A stretch of 14,132 nt of DNA from a bacterium (lineage in GTDB: Bacteria; Margulisbacteria; Marinamargulisbacteria; SXXA01): NCBI GenBank assembly GCA_018402095.1, contig JAGYJO010000024.1:1-14132 (forward strand), given 5' to 3'. A model generated the notes under the pieces. It made no database searches and was not told the DNA's origin. It worked only from the letters and a program-made list of their open reading frames with translations. A program made the translations under genes and the position numbers. Below are positions 1 to 8,524 of this stretch, one piece after another (within the stretch, counting starts at the first letter, position 1; every line of letters begins with the position of its first letter).

Positions 1-564
1 AATCAATTTTGGATCAAAGATACAAATAAATTCATTAATGCAGAGACGTTGAAAACGGTAAAACGTGGTGCCATTCTTTTGAACTTTGCACGTGCAGAAA
101 TAGTGGACAATGAGGCTATTTTAGAGGCGCTAGATTCTGGGTTGCTAGGTAAATATGTTACTGATTTTCCAACAGAGGCTTTGATCAAACATCCAAATGT
201 TATTTGTATTCCACATTTGGGGGCATCTACAGAAGAAGCTGAAACGAATTGTGCTGTCATGGTTGCTAATCAAATAAAAGATTATTTGGAAGATGGAAAT
301 ATTTCTAATTCTGTCAATTTTCCAAATTGCACACTGGAAAGAACTGGGACGTATCGTCTGATTCTGATGAATGAAAATGTACCGAATATGGTAGGTCAAA
401 TCACCTCCCTATTGGCACAAGATGGCTTGAATATCATGGAAATGGTAAATAAGAGTCGTGGGAATTTAGCCTATAATATCGTTGATTTTAATGGGGATCC
501 CAAAACTGATTTGATGGATAGATTGCGTGGTATTGCTGGCGTGCGTATGGCACGGTTATTGTAA
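1..564 (+). CDS. serA: D-3-phosphoglycerate dehydrogenase, C-terminal part
   Basis: This is the 3' part of the enzyme that oxidises 3-phosphoglycerate to 3-phosphohydroxypyruvate with NAD, the first step of serine synthesis. The frame is open from base 1, so the start lies outside the window; a TTG at 49 is internal. The 187 visible residues hold the end of the D-2-hydroxyacid dehydrogenase core: the catalytic Arg in the FARAEIVD stretch (about 31), the Glu in FPTEAL (59) and the His in PHLGAST (72). Residues from about 117 form one ACT domain, the usual site of serine feedback. The single short ACT domain without an inserted domain fits the short type of PGDH. It ends 12 bases before ahcY, suggesting co-transcription. 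The family call is firm; the specific substrate is inferred from the ACT domain and motif pattern. Confidence 0.93.
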   Translation, partial: NQFWIKDTNKFINAETLKTVKRGAILLNFARAEIVDNEAILEALDSGLLGKYVTDFPTEALIKHPNVICIPHLGASTEEAETNCAVMVANQIKDYLEDGNISNSVNFPNCTLERTGTYRLILMNENVPNMVGQITSLLAQDGLNIMEMVNKSRGNLAYNIVDFNGDPKTDLMDRLRGIAGVRMARLL

Positions 565-576
565 GGGAGCTTTAGG

Positions 577-1989
577 ATGACGGTCACAAAAACTTTGCCT
601 TATAAAGTTCGCGATATTTTGTTGGCGGATTTGGGTAGGAAAGAAATTTCTATTGCAGAAAAAGAGATGCCTGGCCTTATGGCTTTGCGTGAAAAATATG
701 GTCATTTAAAGCCCCTTAAAGGTGCTCGTATTGCGGGATCTCTGCATATGACTATTCAAACTGCTGTTTTAATTGAAACCTTAGTCGCTTTGGGGGCCGA
801 TGTTCGTTGGGCTTCTTGTAATATTTTTTCAACGCAAGATCAGGCGGCGGCTGCAATTGCGGCCGCAGGTATCCCTGTTTTTGCTTGGAAGGGTGAAACC
901 CTGGAGGAATACTGGTGGTGTACAAGAGAGATGTTGCGTTTCCCTGATGGTAAAGGCCCCAACTTGATTGTTGATGATGGTGGTGACGCGACGTTGTTTG
1001 TTCATAAAGGTGCTGAGGCTGAGTCAAACCCAAGCCTATTAGATGTGCCAGTAGAAGATAAAGAGCTTGCTATTGTTCATCGCTTATTAAAACAAGAATT
1101 ATCTCTTTCTACTGGTTTTTGGACTCAAATGATGGAGGAACTCAAGGGTGTTTCTGAAGAAACAACGACGGGCGTTCATCGTCTTTATCAGATGCATCAA
1201 AAAGGCCAGCTTAAAGTGCCAGCTATTAACGTCAATGATGCCGTTACGAAGTCTAAGTTTGATAACTTATATGGGTGTAGAGAGTCTTTGGCCGATGGTT
1301 TGAAGCGTGCTATGGATGTGATGTTAGCTGGTAAGGTTGTTGTTGTATGTGGTTATGGTGATGTCGGTAAAGGCTGCGCCCATTCTATGCGTACCTTTGG
1401 GGCACGGGTAATCGTTACTGAAATCGATCCTATTTGTGCCTTACAAGCCGTTATGGAGGGGTATGAGGTGACGTCTTTGGAAGAGGCTCTGCCTATTGGG
1501 GATATCTATGTTACGACGACCGGCAACAAAGATATTATTTGTCTTTCCCACTTATTGGCCATGAAAGACCAGGCTATCGTTTCTAATATTGGTCACTTTG
1601 ATAATGAAATCCAAGTAGAGGCATTAAACAATGCACCTGGTGTTCGTAAAATTGAAATCAAACCACAAGTGGATCAGTATGTATTTGAGGATGGGCGTGC
1701 TATTTATATGTTAGCCGAAGGTCGTTTGGTTAATTTGGGTTGTGCAACGGGTCACCCTTCTTTTGTAATGAGTATGTCATTTACCAACCAGGTTTTGGCA
1801 CAGTTGGATCTTTGGGAAAATGCTTACGAAGTGGGCGTGTATACCTTATCCAAGCGTCTGGATGAAGAAGTTGCACGACTTCACCTTGACAAACTGGGTG
1901 TTAAATTGACGACACTTACCAGTGAACAAGCCGATTACATAGGTGTTTCTGTGGATGGGCCATTCAAGCCTGATCATTATCGCTATTAA
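577..1989 (+). CDS. ahcY: Adenosylhomocysteinase (S-adenosyl-L-homocysteine hydrolase)
   Basis: AhcY reversibly splits S-adenosylhomocysteine, the inhibitory by-product of methylation, into adenosine and homocysteine in the cytosol; it works as a tetramer with tightly bound NAD. The 470 residues match the family's usual proteobacterial length. Visible landmarks are the substrate motif GSLHMT (His57), DDGGDAT (133-139), EETTTGVHR (194-202), TKSKFDN with Lys225 and Asp229, the NAD loop GYGDVGKG (259-266), GHFDNE with His340, and the C-terminal KPDHYRY that reaches into a neighbouring subunit. The ATG at 577 follows an AGGGAG ribosome site with good spacing. The gene lies 12 bases after serA and 14 bases before the next gene. 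No riboswitch fits in so short a gap, so any SAM- or SAH-dependent control must lie upstream of the window. Confidence 0.98.
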   Translation: MTVTKTLPYKVRDILLADLGRKEISIAEKEMPGLMALREKYGHLKPLKGARIAGSLHMTIQTAVLIETLVALGADVRWASCNIFSTQDQAAAAIAAAGIPVFAWKGETLEEYWWCTREMLRFPDGKGPNLIVDDGGDATLFVHKGAEAESNPSLLDVPVEDKELAIVHRLLKQELSLSTGFWTQMMEELKGVSEETTTGVHRLYQMHQKGQLKVPAINVNDAVTKSKFDNLYGCRESLADGLKRAMDVMLAGKVVVVCGYGDVGKGCAHSMRTFGARVIVTEIDPICALQAVMEGYEVTSLEEALPIGDIYVTTTGNKDIICLSHLLAMKDQAIVSNIGHFDNEIQVEALNNAPGVRKIEIKPQVDQYVFEDGRAIYMLAEGRLVNLGCATGHPSFVMSMSFTNQVLAQLDLWENAYEVGVYTLSKRLDEEVARLHLDKLGVKLTTLTSEQADYIGVSVDGPFKPDHYRY

Positions 1990-2003
1990 ATAAGGAGCTG
2001 AGT

Positions 2004-2492
2004 ATGTCATTTGGTGTTTCATCAGGAATGTTTTCTAATGTATTGGGTGCAACCAGCGCAACGGCTTCTTCGGGTTCAGCAACGTCTGCTGGAGATGCTT
2101 CTTTTGCCAATCTTTTTCAAGAGGCACAACAGCACTTGTCTAACCCTACAGGTATGGGTGCTGTTGATACGGAACTAACGGCGGCGGATGACTCGTTGAG
2201 CCGTTTGAGCAACGATGCCTTTAATGCTGTGAAAATGCAAATTCAAATGAAATTGCAATCATTGATGGAGCAACAGAAAGCTGAGACCCAAACGGTGCCG
2301 AAAGAGGCCCTTTCTAAAACAGAAGAATTGCTACAATTTGCCAATTATTTGGGTGCCCTTTTGAATGATCAAACGCGTAGTAGCGACCATGAAAAAGCAG
2401 AAGACCTTCTTGGTAAAGTCTTGGTGAAGTTACAAGAACGTGCTGCTGACGGTGATTTAGATGCGCAGGCCTTTTTGATAGATTTGGTCTAA
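2004..2492 (+). CDS. Unrecognised 162-residue protein, Ser/Ala-rich N-terminus
   Basis: I do not recognise this protein. It begins at ATG 2004 with an excellent AAGGAG site six bases upstream, 14 bases after ahcY, so it is very likely translated and co-transcribed with serA-ahcY. Residues 1 to about 33 are low in complexity (Ser, Ala, Thr, Gly). The remainder looks helical and charged, with an amphipathic stretch around 72-96 rich in Met, Gln and Lys and a second helical region around 107-155. There is no Cys or Trp, no signal peptide and no membrane segment, so a soluble cytoplasmic protein is likely. A flexible N-terminus with a helical body could suit a binding or assembly protein, but the sequence gives no direct hint of function, and the neighbours do not prove a role in methionine or serine metabolism. 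Confidence 0.8.
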   Translation: MSFGVSSGMFSNVLGATSATASSGSATSAGDASFANLFQEAQQHLSNPTGMGAVDTELTAADDSLSRLSNDAFNAVKMQIQMKLQSLMEQQKAETQTVPKEALSKTEELLQFANYLGALLNDQTRSSDHEKAEDLLGKVLVKLQERAADGDLDAQAFLIDLV

Positions 2493-2504
2493 ATTTTCTT
2501 TGTC

Positions 2505-2541
2505 TATGCCGTTGACTTAATCTGTTTGAGTCAACGGCATA
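2505..2541. terminator. Perfect 13-bp inverted repeat between convergent genes, possible bidirectional terminator
   Basis: The arms 2505-2517 and 2529-2541 (TATGCCGTTGACT and its exact complement) enclose an 11-base loop. The structure sits where the serA-ahcY cluster and the panC cluster converge, and the right arm is also the last codons of panC. Position and stem strength suggest transcription termination from both sides. However, neither direction is followed by a run of T (TTATC on one side, GACAAAG on the other), so it is not a standard intrinsic terminator and may instead protect mRNA 3' ends. Confidence 0.5.
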
Positions 2542-3356
2542 TTATCAATGAGCCGAGTTTTGCCAATGTATCCCGCAAAGAGAACTCTGCTGTTTGGCGT
2601 TGGTTTCGTTATTTTTCGTAATGAACCTTCTTCGACTAGACTTAAATAGTCGACTCTGATCCCGTTCCGCTCCAGCTCGCAGACTTCTTTTTGGATGGCG
2701 GCTGCGATATTACTGTTCTGCGGTGTTTTTTGCAGCTTGATGAGGGCTTTGTATATCTCTGTTGCTAGTTGGCGTTCTGCTTCGCTGAGATACTGGTTTC
2801 TGCTACTCATCGCAAGTCCATCATCTTCACGTACAATAGGGGCTTGTATGATTTTGATGTTTAAATAGAGATCTGTGATCATTTTTTTAATAATAGTGAC
2901 TTGTTGAAAATCTTTTTCCCCAAAAACAGCATGCGTTGGTTTCGTGATCAGAAATAGGCGTAACACAATGCTACAGACGCCTTCGAAAAAAGTCGGGCGA
3001 CTTTTGCCACAATAAAGATGTCCTATCGTGGGGACATAAATGCGTGTGGCTTCATGTATTCCGTTTGGATAAACTTCCTGTGTGGTTGGAAAAAAAACAA
3101 TATCAACGCCGACTTTTTCTAGTTGCATGAGGTCTTTTGTACGCGACCTTGGGTAACTCTCAAAGTCTTCATTTGGCCCAAATTGTGTGGGGTTTACAAA
3201 AATACTGACAATGGTATGTTTGGCGTGGGACTTGGCGAGCCGTATCAGGGCTAAGTGCCCTTCGTGTAAGGCCCCCATAGTGGGGATTAGAGCGGCTTCT
3301 CCAGAGAGTGCTAGTCTGTGCTTGCTTAAGTCTGAAAAAGTCTCCGCGATTTTCAT
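2517..3356 (-). CDS. panC: Pantothenate synthetase (pantoate--beta-alanine ligase)
   Basis: PanC joins pantoate and beta-alanine using ATP, through a pantoyl-adenylate, in the last step of vitamin B5 synthesis. The 279 residues are full length. Clear motifs are PTMGALHEGH (25-34, the ATP-binding HxGH), FVNPTQFGPNED (53-64), FGEKDFQQ (145-152) and DGLAMSSRNQYLS (179-191). The stretch usually written RPGHFRGV reads RPTFFEGV here (residues 120-127), so a commonly conserved His is Phe. The rest is intact and I expect an active enzyme. The ATG at 3356 has a GAGAGG ribosome site about seven bases upstream. The gene is last in the leftward cluster, 93 bases after topA; that gap could hold its own promoter, but I see no convincing -35/-10 pair. 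No panB or panD is in the window. Confidence 0.97.
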   Translation of the reverse strand: MKIAETFSDLSKHRLALSGEAALIPTMGALHEGHLALIRLAKSHAKHTIVSIFVNPTQFGPNEDFESYPRSRTKDLMQLEKVGVDIVFFPTTQEVYPNGIHEATRIYVPTIGHLYCGKSRPTFFEGVCSIVLRLFLITKPTHAVFGEKDFQQVTIIKKMITDLYLNIKIIQAPIVREDDGLAMSSRNQYLSEAERQLATEIYKALIKLQKTPQNSNIAAAIQKEVCELERNGIRVDYLSLVEEGSLRKITKPTPNSRVLFAGYIGKTRLIDNMPLTQTD

Positions 3357-3449
3357 TTTAGGGCCTCTCTGGACAAGTAGAGTAGAAATAGTGTGATAGC
3401 AAGTGCCAGCACTTTTCGTTGCCAGTTTCGAATGAAAAGGGTGTTTAAC

Positions 3450-5510
3450 CTAGCGATCAACCGGTGCATTGCAGCCTGGGCAAAGAACCGTTTCTTGCCG
3501 TCCTTTTGTTTTTTTGATTAAAAAGGGATGCTGACATGTGGGGCAGGGTTCTGGTATAGGTTCATCCCATAGTGCAAAATCACATGCCGGATATCCTTGG
3601 CATCCATAAAAAACTTTGCCTTTTTTTGTTCTTTTTGCAATTAGGGCGCTATTGCATTTGGGACAGTTTACATCCAGGGGTTTGGTCATGGATTTTGTGT
3701 TTTTACACTCTGGATACCCGGAGCAAGCCATGAATGCACCAAATCGGCCTTCTTTGATAATCATAGGTGACTGACATTTGTCACAAATTTCATCGGTAGG
3801 TTTGTCTGTGTTTACTTTTTCCATTTCAGCGTCAGCTCTTTTGAGGCTCACAACGAGTGGACTATAAATTTTGGCAACCACGTCTTGCCAAACATATTTG
3901 GCATCCATGATATCATCGAGTTGTTTTTCCATCTCTGCCGTGAAATCAATATCGATGATTTCGGAGAAGAACTCACCCAGTTTTTCGTCTGTTAATTGAC
4001 CTAAAGCGGTTGGAACAAGTTGCTTTTTATCTTTTTCGACGTATCCACGATCCAAGACTGTAGAAATGGTCGGTGAATAGGTGGATGGTCTTCCTATACC
4101 GCGCTCTTCCATCTCTTTGATCAGGGTAGCTTCCGAATAACGGTGAGGTGGTTGCGTGAACTTTTGTGCGGATGCAACGGCTTTGAGTGAGAGGTCACTT
4201 TTTTCTGTGATTGGAGGTAATGTTTTCTCTGGATCTTCGTCCTCGTGGTCTTTTCCTTCGAGGTAAACACGCATGAAACCGTCAAAGCTCATAATAGATC
4301 CGGTCGCTTTCAGAAAGTAAGGCGGTGTATCCTTGTCGGTAGAGACCATGATTTGGGTTGCCTTGAATTTGGCTTGTGCCATTTGAGAGGCAATAAAGCG
4401 ATTCCAAATCAAGGTGTAAAGCTTTTGCTCATCGGAGCCTAGTTCACCCTTTAGGGCTTGGGGTGTTTTGTCAACGTAGGAAGGGCGAATGGCTTCGTGT
4501 GCGTCTTGTGCCCCTTTAACCTGTTTTGCGGCTTTCTTGACAGTTGCAAGATAGTTTTTGCCAAAAGAATCATTGATGTATGTTTTTGCAGCGGCTGCAG
4601 CATCGTCTGAAATACGAAAAGAGTCTGTACGCATATAGGTGATTAAACCGCTTTCGTACAGCTGCTGCGCCACCATCATGGTCTTTTTTGTGGTCCAGTT
4701 TAATTTTCTAGATGCTTCTTGTTGCAATGTCGATGTGATGAATGGTGCCGCAGGGTTTCGCGAAACATCTGTTTGCTTGATATTTTGAATGTGATAAGTG
4801 GATTTTTCCAGTGCGGCGGTAACCGTTTGTGCGGTGTTTTCATCATGTACCGTGTATTTGTTGGTTGGTGTTTCCGTCGCGCAAAGGGTTACGGTTAGAG
4901 GCCCTTCTTTTGTAGTGAGTTGTGCTTGGATAACCCAGTATTCTTCTGGGACGAAAGCTTGGATTAACTTTTCTCTATCACAAATGAGTTTCACGGCGAC
5001 GGATTGAACACGTCCCGCACTCAAGCCCCGACGAATTTTTTTTGATAAAATAGGGCTGAGTTTGTACCCGATCAGACGGTCTAGTACCCGACGCGCTTGT
5101 TGTGCATTAACCAAGTTGTGATTAATAGTACGGCTGTTTTGGATAGCATTTTGGACAGCTGTTTTTGTGATTTCATTAAACACAATACGGTGAACGTCTG
5201 ATTCGGGAAGGCCTAACGCTTCTTGAATATGCCATGCAATGGCTTCCCCTTCTCTGTCAGGGTCTGTTGCGATAAAGACGGCTTCTGATTTTTTGGCGAG
5301 GCTTTTTAACTCGGTTACCAGTTTTTTCTTGTCTTTTAAAACCTGGTAAGAGGGGGTGAATTGTTTTTCTACATCAATACCCAATGTGCGTTTGGGTAAG
5401 TCTCTCACATGTCCCATAGATGCTTTGATGAGATAGTTGTCTCCCAGGTATTGCAAAATAGTTTTTGCTTTAGCGGGGGACTCAACAATAACCAAGTTCT
5501 TTTTCTTCAT
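3450..5510 (-). CDS. topA: DNA topoisomerase I (type IA)
   Basis: TopA relaxes negative supercoils by cutting and passing single strands. In its 686 residues the Toprim domain is at the N-terminus with IVESPAKAKTI (8-18) and the acidic triad in TDPDREGEA (82-90). NAQQARRVLDRLIGYKLSP (135-153) and GRVQSVAV (166-173) follow, and the active-site Tyr292 lies in LITYMRTDS. EERGIGRPSTYSPT (468-481) belongs to the core. Three C4 zinc modules close the protein: Cys576/579/596/602, Cys616/619/637/643 and Cys656/659/677/680. The total is shorter than E. coli TopA (about 865 residues) and than most alphaproteobacterial forms, because less follows the core. It starts 41 bases after the mutL stop and is probably in the same leftward transcript, although I see no clear ribosome site before the ATG. 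Confidence 0.97.
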   Translation of the reverse strand: MKKKNLVIVESPAKAKTILQYLGDNYLIKASMGHVRDLPKRTLGIDVEKQFTPSYQVLKDKKKLVTELKSLAKKSEAVFIATDPDREGEAIAWHIQEALGLPESDVHRIVFNEITKTAVQNAIQNSRTINHNLVNAQQARRVLDRLIGYKLSPILSKKIRRGLSAGRVQSVAVKLICDREKLIQAFVPEEYWVIQAQLTTKEGPLTVTLCATETPTNKYTVHDENTAQTVTAALEKSTYHIQNIKQTDVSRNPAAPFITSTLQQEASRKLNWTTKKTMMVAQQLYESGLITYMRTDSFRISDDAAAAAKTYINDSFGKNYLATVKKAAKQVKGAQDAHEAIRPSYVDKTPQALKGELGSDEQKLYTLIWNRFIASQMAQAKFKATQIMVSTDKDTPPYFLKATGSIMSFDGFMRVYLEGKDHEDEDPEKTLPPITEKSDLSLKAVASAQKFTQPPHRYSEATLIKEMEERGIGRPSTYSPTISTVLDRGYVEKDKKQLVPTALGQLTDEKLGEFFSEIIDIDFTAEMEKQLDDIMDAKYVWQDVVAKIYSPLVVSLKRADAEMEKVNTDKPTDEICDKCQSPMIIKEGRFGAFMACSGYPECKNTKSMTKPLDVNCPKCNSALIAKRTKKGKVFYGCQGYPACDFALWDEPIPEPCPTCQHPFLIKKTKGRQETVLCPGCNAPVDR

Positions 5511-5551
5511 TGGGGCTATATTGGTCTAGGAATTTGAGCTTGTCAAATCAA

Positions 5552-6370
5552 TTACCTCAAAAACCACCGTTCAAATGCGGCTTTGTCGAAGAATTTTGCC
5601 AAGGGGCGGCCATGCGGACACGTGTAATTTGAGGGGCTGATTAAGAAGTCGGATACCAGTTGTTTGACTTCGGATTCGTGGAGGGTTTTGCCTGCTTTAA
5701 TGGCGGCTTTACATGCCTTCATTTGAAGCTGATCTTTTTGGTGGCTTTGAATTGTGTTGTTTGTAGATGCATCATTTAAATCTTCCAAAACAGCCTCGAA
5801 AAATGGGGTTAGTGGCATTTTTTGTGCCCATTGGGGAATTGTCCGAATAATGATTTGGTCGTGGCCAAAGTCTTCGGTCTCAAACCCCATTTCGCGGAGC
5901 ATGGGTGCGATCTCATGAAAAGCACTCATGGCTTTGCCTGGCATGTGAATCGGATGTGGTATTAGCAGGGGTTGCGTGAGCGTTTTGTCTGCGGTTTCTT
6001 TGAACTTTTCGTACAAAATACGTTCGTGGACAGCATGCTGGTCCATAATCCACATGCCTGTTGGGGTGGGGATGATGATGTAGGTGTTGAGTATTTGGAG
6101 AAAAGCCGTTGATGGCGCAGTTGCCGTTGTCTGCGGTGGTGTGCTTTGTGTGGGTGTGTCGATGCGGCTGTTGCTGGGTGTTTCTGAATTCCAATGTGTG
6201 GGTGATTGTTGCGTTGGGGCCACTAAGGGCGTGTCTGCGTATGTATCACTGGGAATAGCGATAAAAGGCTGATGATGGGGCTTTTTGTACGTTTCATTCG
6301 TAGATCCGTTCCAGATGGATTGCTCGGAAAAAAAACTTTTGGGAACCTGTCTTTCGATATCGGCATTCAT
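5552..6370 (-). pseudogene. mutL: MutL C-terminal part (endonuclease and dimerisation domain), frameshifted from its N-terminal part
   Basis: This frame encodes the end of the mismatch-repair protein MutL. Counting from an internal ATG at 6370, residues 1-85 are a Pro/Thr/Ser-rich linker. Residues 88-272 are the C-terminal domain with the nuclease motif DQHAVHERILYE (110-121), an ACK motif (219-221), CPHGRP (251-256) and an aromatic FERWF end. Together these are the zinc-binding and nicking motifs of endonuclease-type MutL, as in bacteria lacking Dam/MutH-directed repair. The frame stays open upstream to about 6507, and its reading between 6370 and 6460 looks like real protein, so the ATG at 6370 is probably not a true start. 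Both parts together span about 623 codons, a normal MutL length, so this is one gene with a single frame change. A separately translated C-terminal piece cannot be excluded. Confidence 0.85.
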
Positions 6371-7421
6371 GAGTGGATGCTGTGATGCTGGTGTGAAATG
6401 GCTGAGTCCTGCGGCTGCATCTGCTAGCTGGGCGTCCTCTCGTTGGAAACCCAGAAATGGCTCTGCGAATAGCGTCGTAAACGTGTTGTGACTTTTGAAA
6501 CTTGATATCTAATTTCTGAGGGTGAATGTTGACATCGATACTGTCCGCCGGGAGTTGTATGTTTAGAATGGCCAGCGGGAAACGACGCGCAGGAACAACA
6601 TCTGCAAATGCATCCATGGTGGCTTTGTAGAGGATTTGACTTTTGACGGGACGTCCATTGATTCCAAAGAGTTGCCATTTGCGATTGGGATAGGTTTGGC
6701 CCGGCTGGCTAATGACACCTGTGACGTGAATGTCGTTGCTGTTGTACGCAATTGGGATGAGTTGTTTTTGTGCATTGCCACCCAAGAGAATGCCAATACG
6801 ATCAGAGATGTTTTGGCTGCCTCTGGTGTTGAGACTTTCTTTGCCATTGTGTCGTAAAACAAAGGTGACTTCTGGGAAAATAAGTGAGAAATGGGACACG
6901 ATTTCATAAATATAGCCAAACTCAGTGGCTGGGCTTTTCAGAAACTTTCGGCGAACAGGGATTTCATCAAATAAATGTGAAATAAGTACAGTGGTACCTG
7001 TGGGGTGTGCGACAGTTTTGGGTGCGGATATTTCAGATAGTGTGGCGATGACTTGTGTGCCAATGTCTGCCTCTTGGTGCTTGGATGTAAGTGATAGTGT
7101 CGCGACATGGGCGATGCTCGAGAGTGCTTCACCACGAAACCCACGTGTATGAATGCCAAAAATGTCTTCTACTGCGGTGATTTTGGACGTTGTATGGGGC
7201 AGTGCGGCAACAAGGAGATCTTCTGGGTGAAGGCCTGTGCCATTGTCTATGATTTGGATACGAGATAATCCGCCATTGTCGATGTCGATTGTAATGGTGC
7301 TGGCTTTGGCATCCAGGCTGTTTTCTATGAGTTCTTTTACAATTGAGGAGGGCCGGTCGATGACCTCCCCAGCGGCAATTTTTTGAATAGTGGTTGGATC
7401 CAATGCTTTAATGATGCCCAT
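6294..7421 (-). pseudogene. mutL: MutL N-terminal part (ATPase domain), reading frame lost near its end
   Basis: This is the GHKL ATPase half of MutL, which couples MutS mismatch recognition to strand excision. From the ATG at 7421, residues 12-22 hold the IQKIAAGEVID motif, KELIENSLDA (29-38) carries the catalytic Glu and the Mg-binding Asn, DNGTG is at 59-63, TSKI at 78-81, and GFRGEALSSI (94-103) forms the ATP lid. The homology runs to about HVYDAIRRA (near 6460). The last 50 or so residues of this frame (Arg, Ser, Thr and Cys-rich) look like out-of-frame reading and end at a TGA at 6294-6296. The correct continuation lies in the frame one base further on. An ATG at 7436 is also possible, but 7421 matches the family start. 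It follows the unknown gene upstream by 27 bases. Confidence 0.88.
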
Positions 7422-7448
7422 AGTGATGAGCATCATAGCAGGTTGTGA

Positions 7449-8240
7449 CTATTTTGTGTTTCTCAAATATGCGCTCAAGTTGAATGTTGTCGCACTTTTT
7501 TGCGGACGGGCCATCGGACGTGTCTCAAGAGGGTGTTCCTGTGAGAAGTGTATTGATTTGGATGCGTTGCTGAGCTTGGCCTCAATGGGGTGATTGTCGC
7601 TTGATATTGTAGCTGCGCGATATTTTCTGCTTGGTGGCGCCAGTGACTGTTCTTGAAATGAAAAATGTTTGTTTTGATGACACCATCCTATTAGTGTGTA
7701 ATTTGTCCGTTTTTCAAAAATAAATTGGCCGTTTGTATGTCCTTCTATTTTGATGCTCAATGCGGTGTAGTGTCTGAATGGGTATTGTCTATGCGCTTCG
7801 GATGCCAGATTTTCGCTATTGCTAATTCGTGGTGGTGTGCTGTTTTCGAATATCTCAGATAGGCGTGCATCGTGTTTGATTGCTGGGTACATGTATTTTT
7901 TGAAATCTTTTTTACTGAATTGTTGCTGCGCTGTTATCGGTAGTTGCTTGTAAACGTGGGTCAGGTTTTTTTTGACGGCGTGGTATCGATCCTCTATTGC
8001 CTCTGTGACTTCTGCTGGCTGGGTTAATGGGGATGGGTAATTCACCGGCAATAGGTGGCTTATAGACGTTTTTATGTAGAGCGGAGGGAGATTCTCTACA
8101 GGGAGGTCTTCGGAGAGTTTTCGTGCAACGGTGATTGGGGAGGTGTTTCTATTTTTTGTGATGGCTAAGACTTTAGGGTTGCTGATGGGGACTGTGTGTG
8201 AACGCTCAGAGAGTAAGTGCAGATCGTGTGTTGTGAACAT
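7449..8240 (-). CDS. Unrecognised 263-residue protein upstream of mutL
   Basis: I do not recognise this product. The open frame runs from a GTG at 8276, but the ATG at 8240 has AAGGA ten bases upstream and is the better start. The protein is polar, rich in Ser, Thr, Pro, His and Lys. It has no signal peptide, no membrane segment and no repeat, and only one Cys. The middle (about residues 75-200) has a mix of aromatic and charged residues that looks like a folded domain; both ends look disordered. It ends 27 bases before mutL in the same direction, which favours a real operon member. A caution: on this strand T is scarce, so stop codons are rare and long false frames arise easily. Without homologues I hold this at moderate confidence. 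Confidence 0.55.
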   Translation of the reverse strand: MFTTHDLHLLSERSHTVPISNPKVLAITKNRNTSPITVARKLSEDLPVENLPPLYIKTSISHLLPVNYPSPLTQPAEVTEAIEDRYHAVKKNLTHVYKQLPITAQQQFSKKDFKKYMYPAIKHDARLSEIFENSTPPRISNSENLASEAHRQYPFRHYTALSIKIEGHTNGQFIFEKRTNYTLIGWCHQNKHFSFQEQSLAPPSRKYRAATISSDNHPIEAKLSNASKSIHFSQEHPLETRPMARPQKSATTFNLSAYLRNTK

Positions 8241-8524
8241 GGGGAGGATCCTTTTTTGGGGGGAGTATGTGGGCACAAATTAATTGTGACTACACTCTAC
8301 AAAAATAGTGCCATGGCAGGTTTTTGCGGGTTATTCGTTTTTGTTGTTACAGAATTGTTGTGTTTTGGTGATTTTGAGATTTTTTTTGCCGATAATGTCT
8401 GTTTTTCGTTGGTGTTGTTTTCTCGATGAGATATCATTTTTTCATGACAAAGAGGTTTCAACTTCGGAGGCCTTTTTTAAAAACCCATAGCCGGCATACG
8501 CTCTCTTTTGTTACCCTTTTGTGT
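8241..8524. other. Divergent intergenic region between the mutL cluster and the lipoprotein-ispD pair
   Basis: This stretch lies between a leftward and a rightward gene and should hold promoters for both. It is rich in T and G on the + strand. I see no -35/-10 pair convincing enough to report, no strong hairpin and no repeat. Two in-frame ATGs for the rightward gene (8426 and 8444) lie inside it, so part of it may be coding if the lipoprotein starts early. Confidence 0.4.

Noticed and set aside
752..1033. Long open frame antisense to ahcY
   Set aside because: It is a shadow of a strongly conserved gene, with a His/Gln/Pro-rich composition typical of antisense reading and no ribosome site.
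3380..3420. TGGCAC-TTGC resembling a sigma-54 promoter upstream of panC
   Set aside because: The two elements are adjacent without the required spacer, so the match is accidental.
5913..6194. His/Thr-rich open frame overlapping the mutL linker
   Set aside because: Out-of-frame reading of mutL; the T-poor strand gives few stops.
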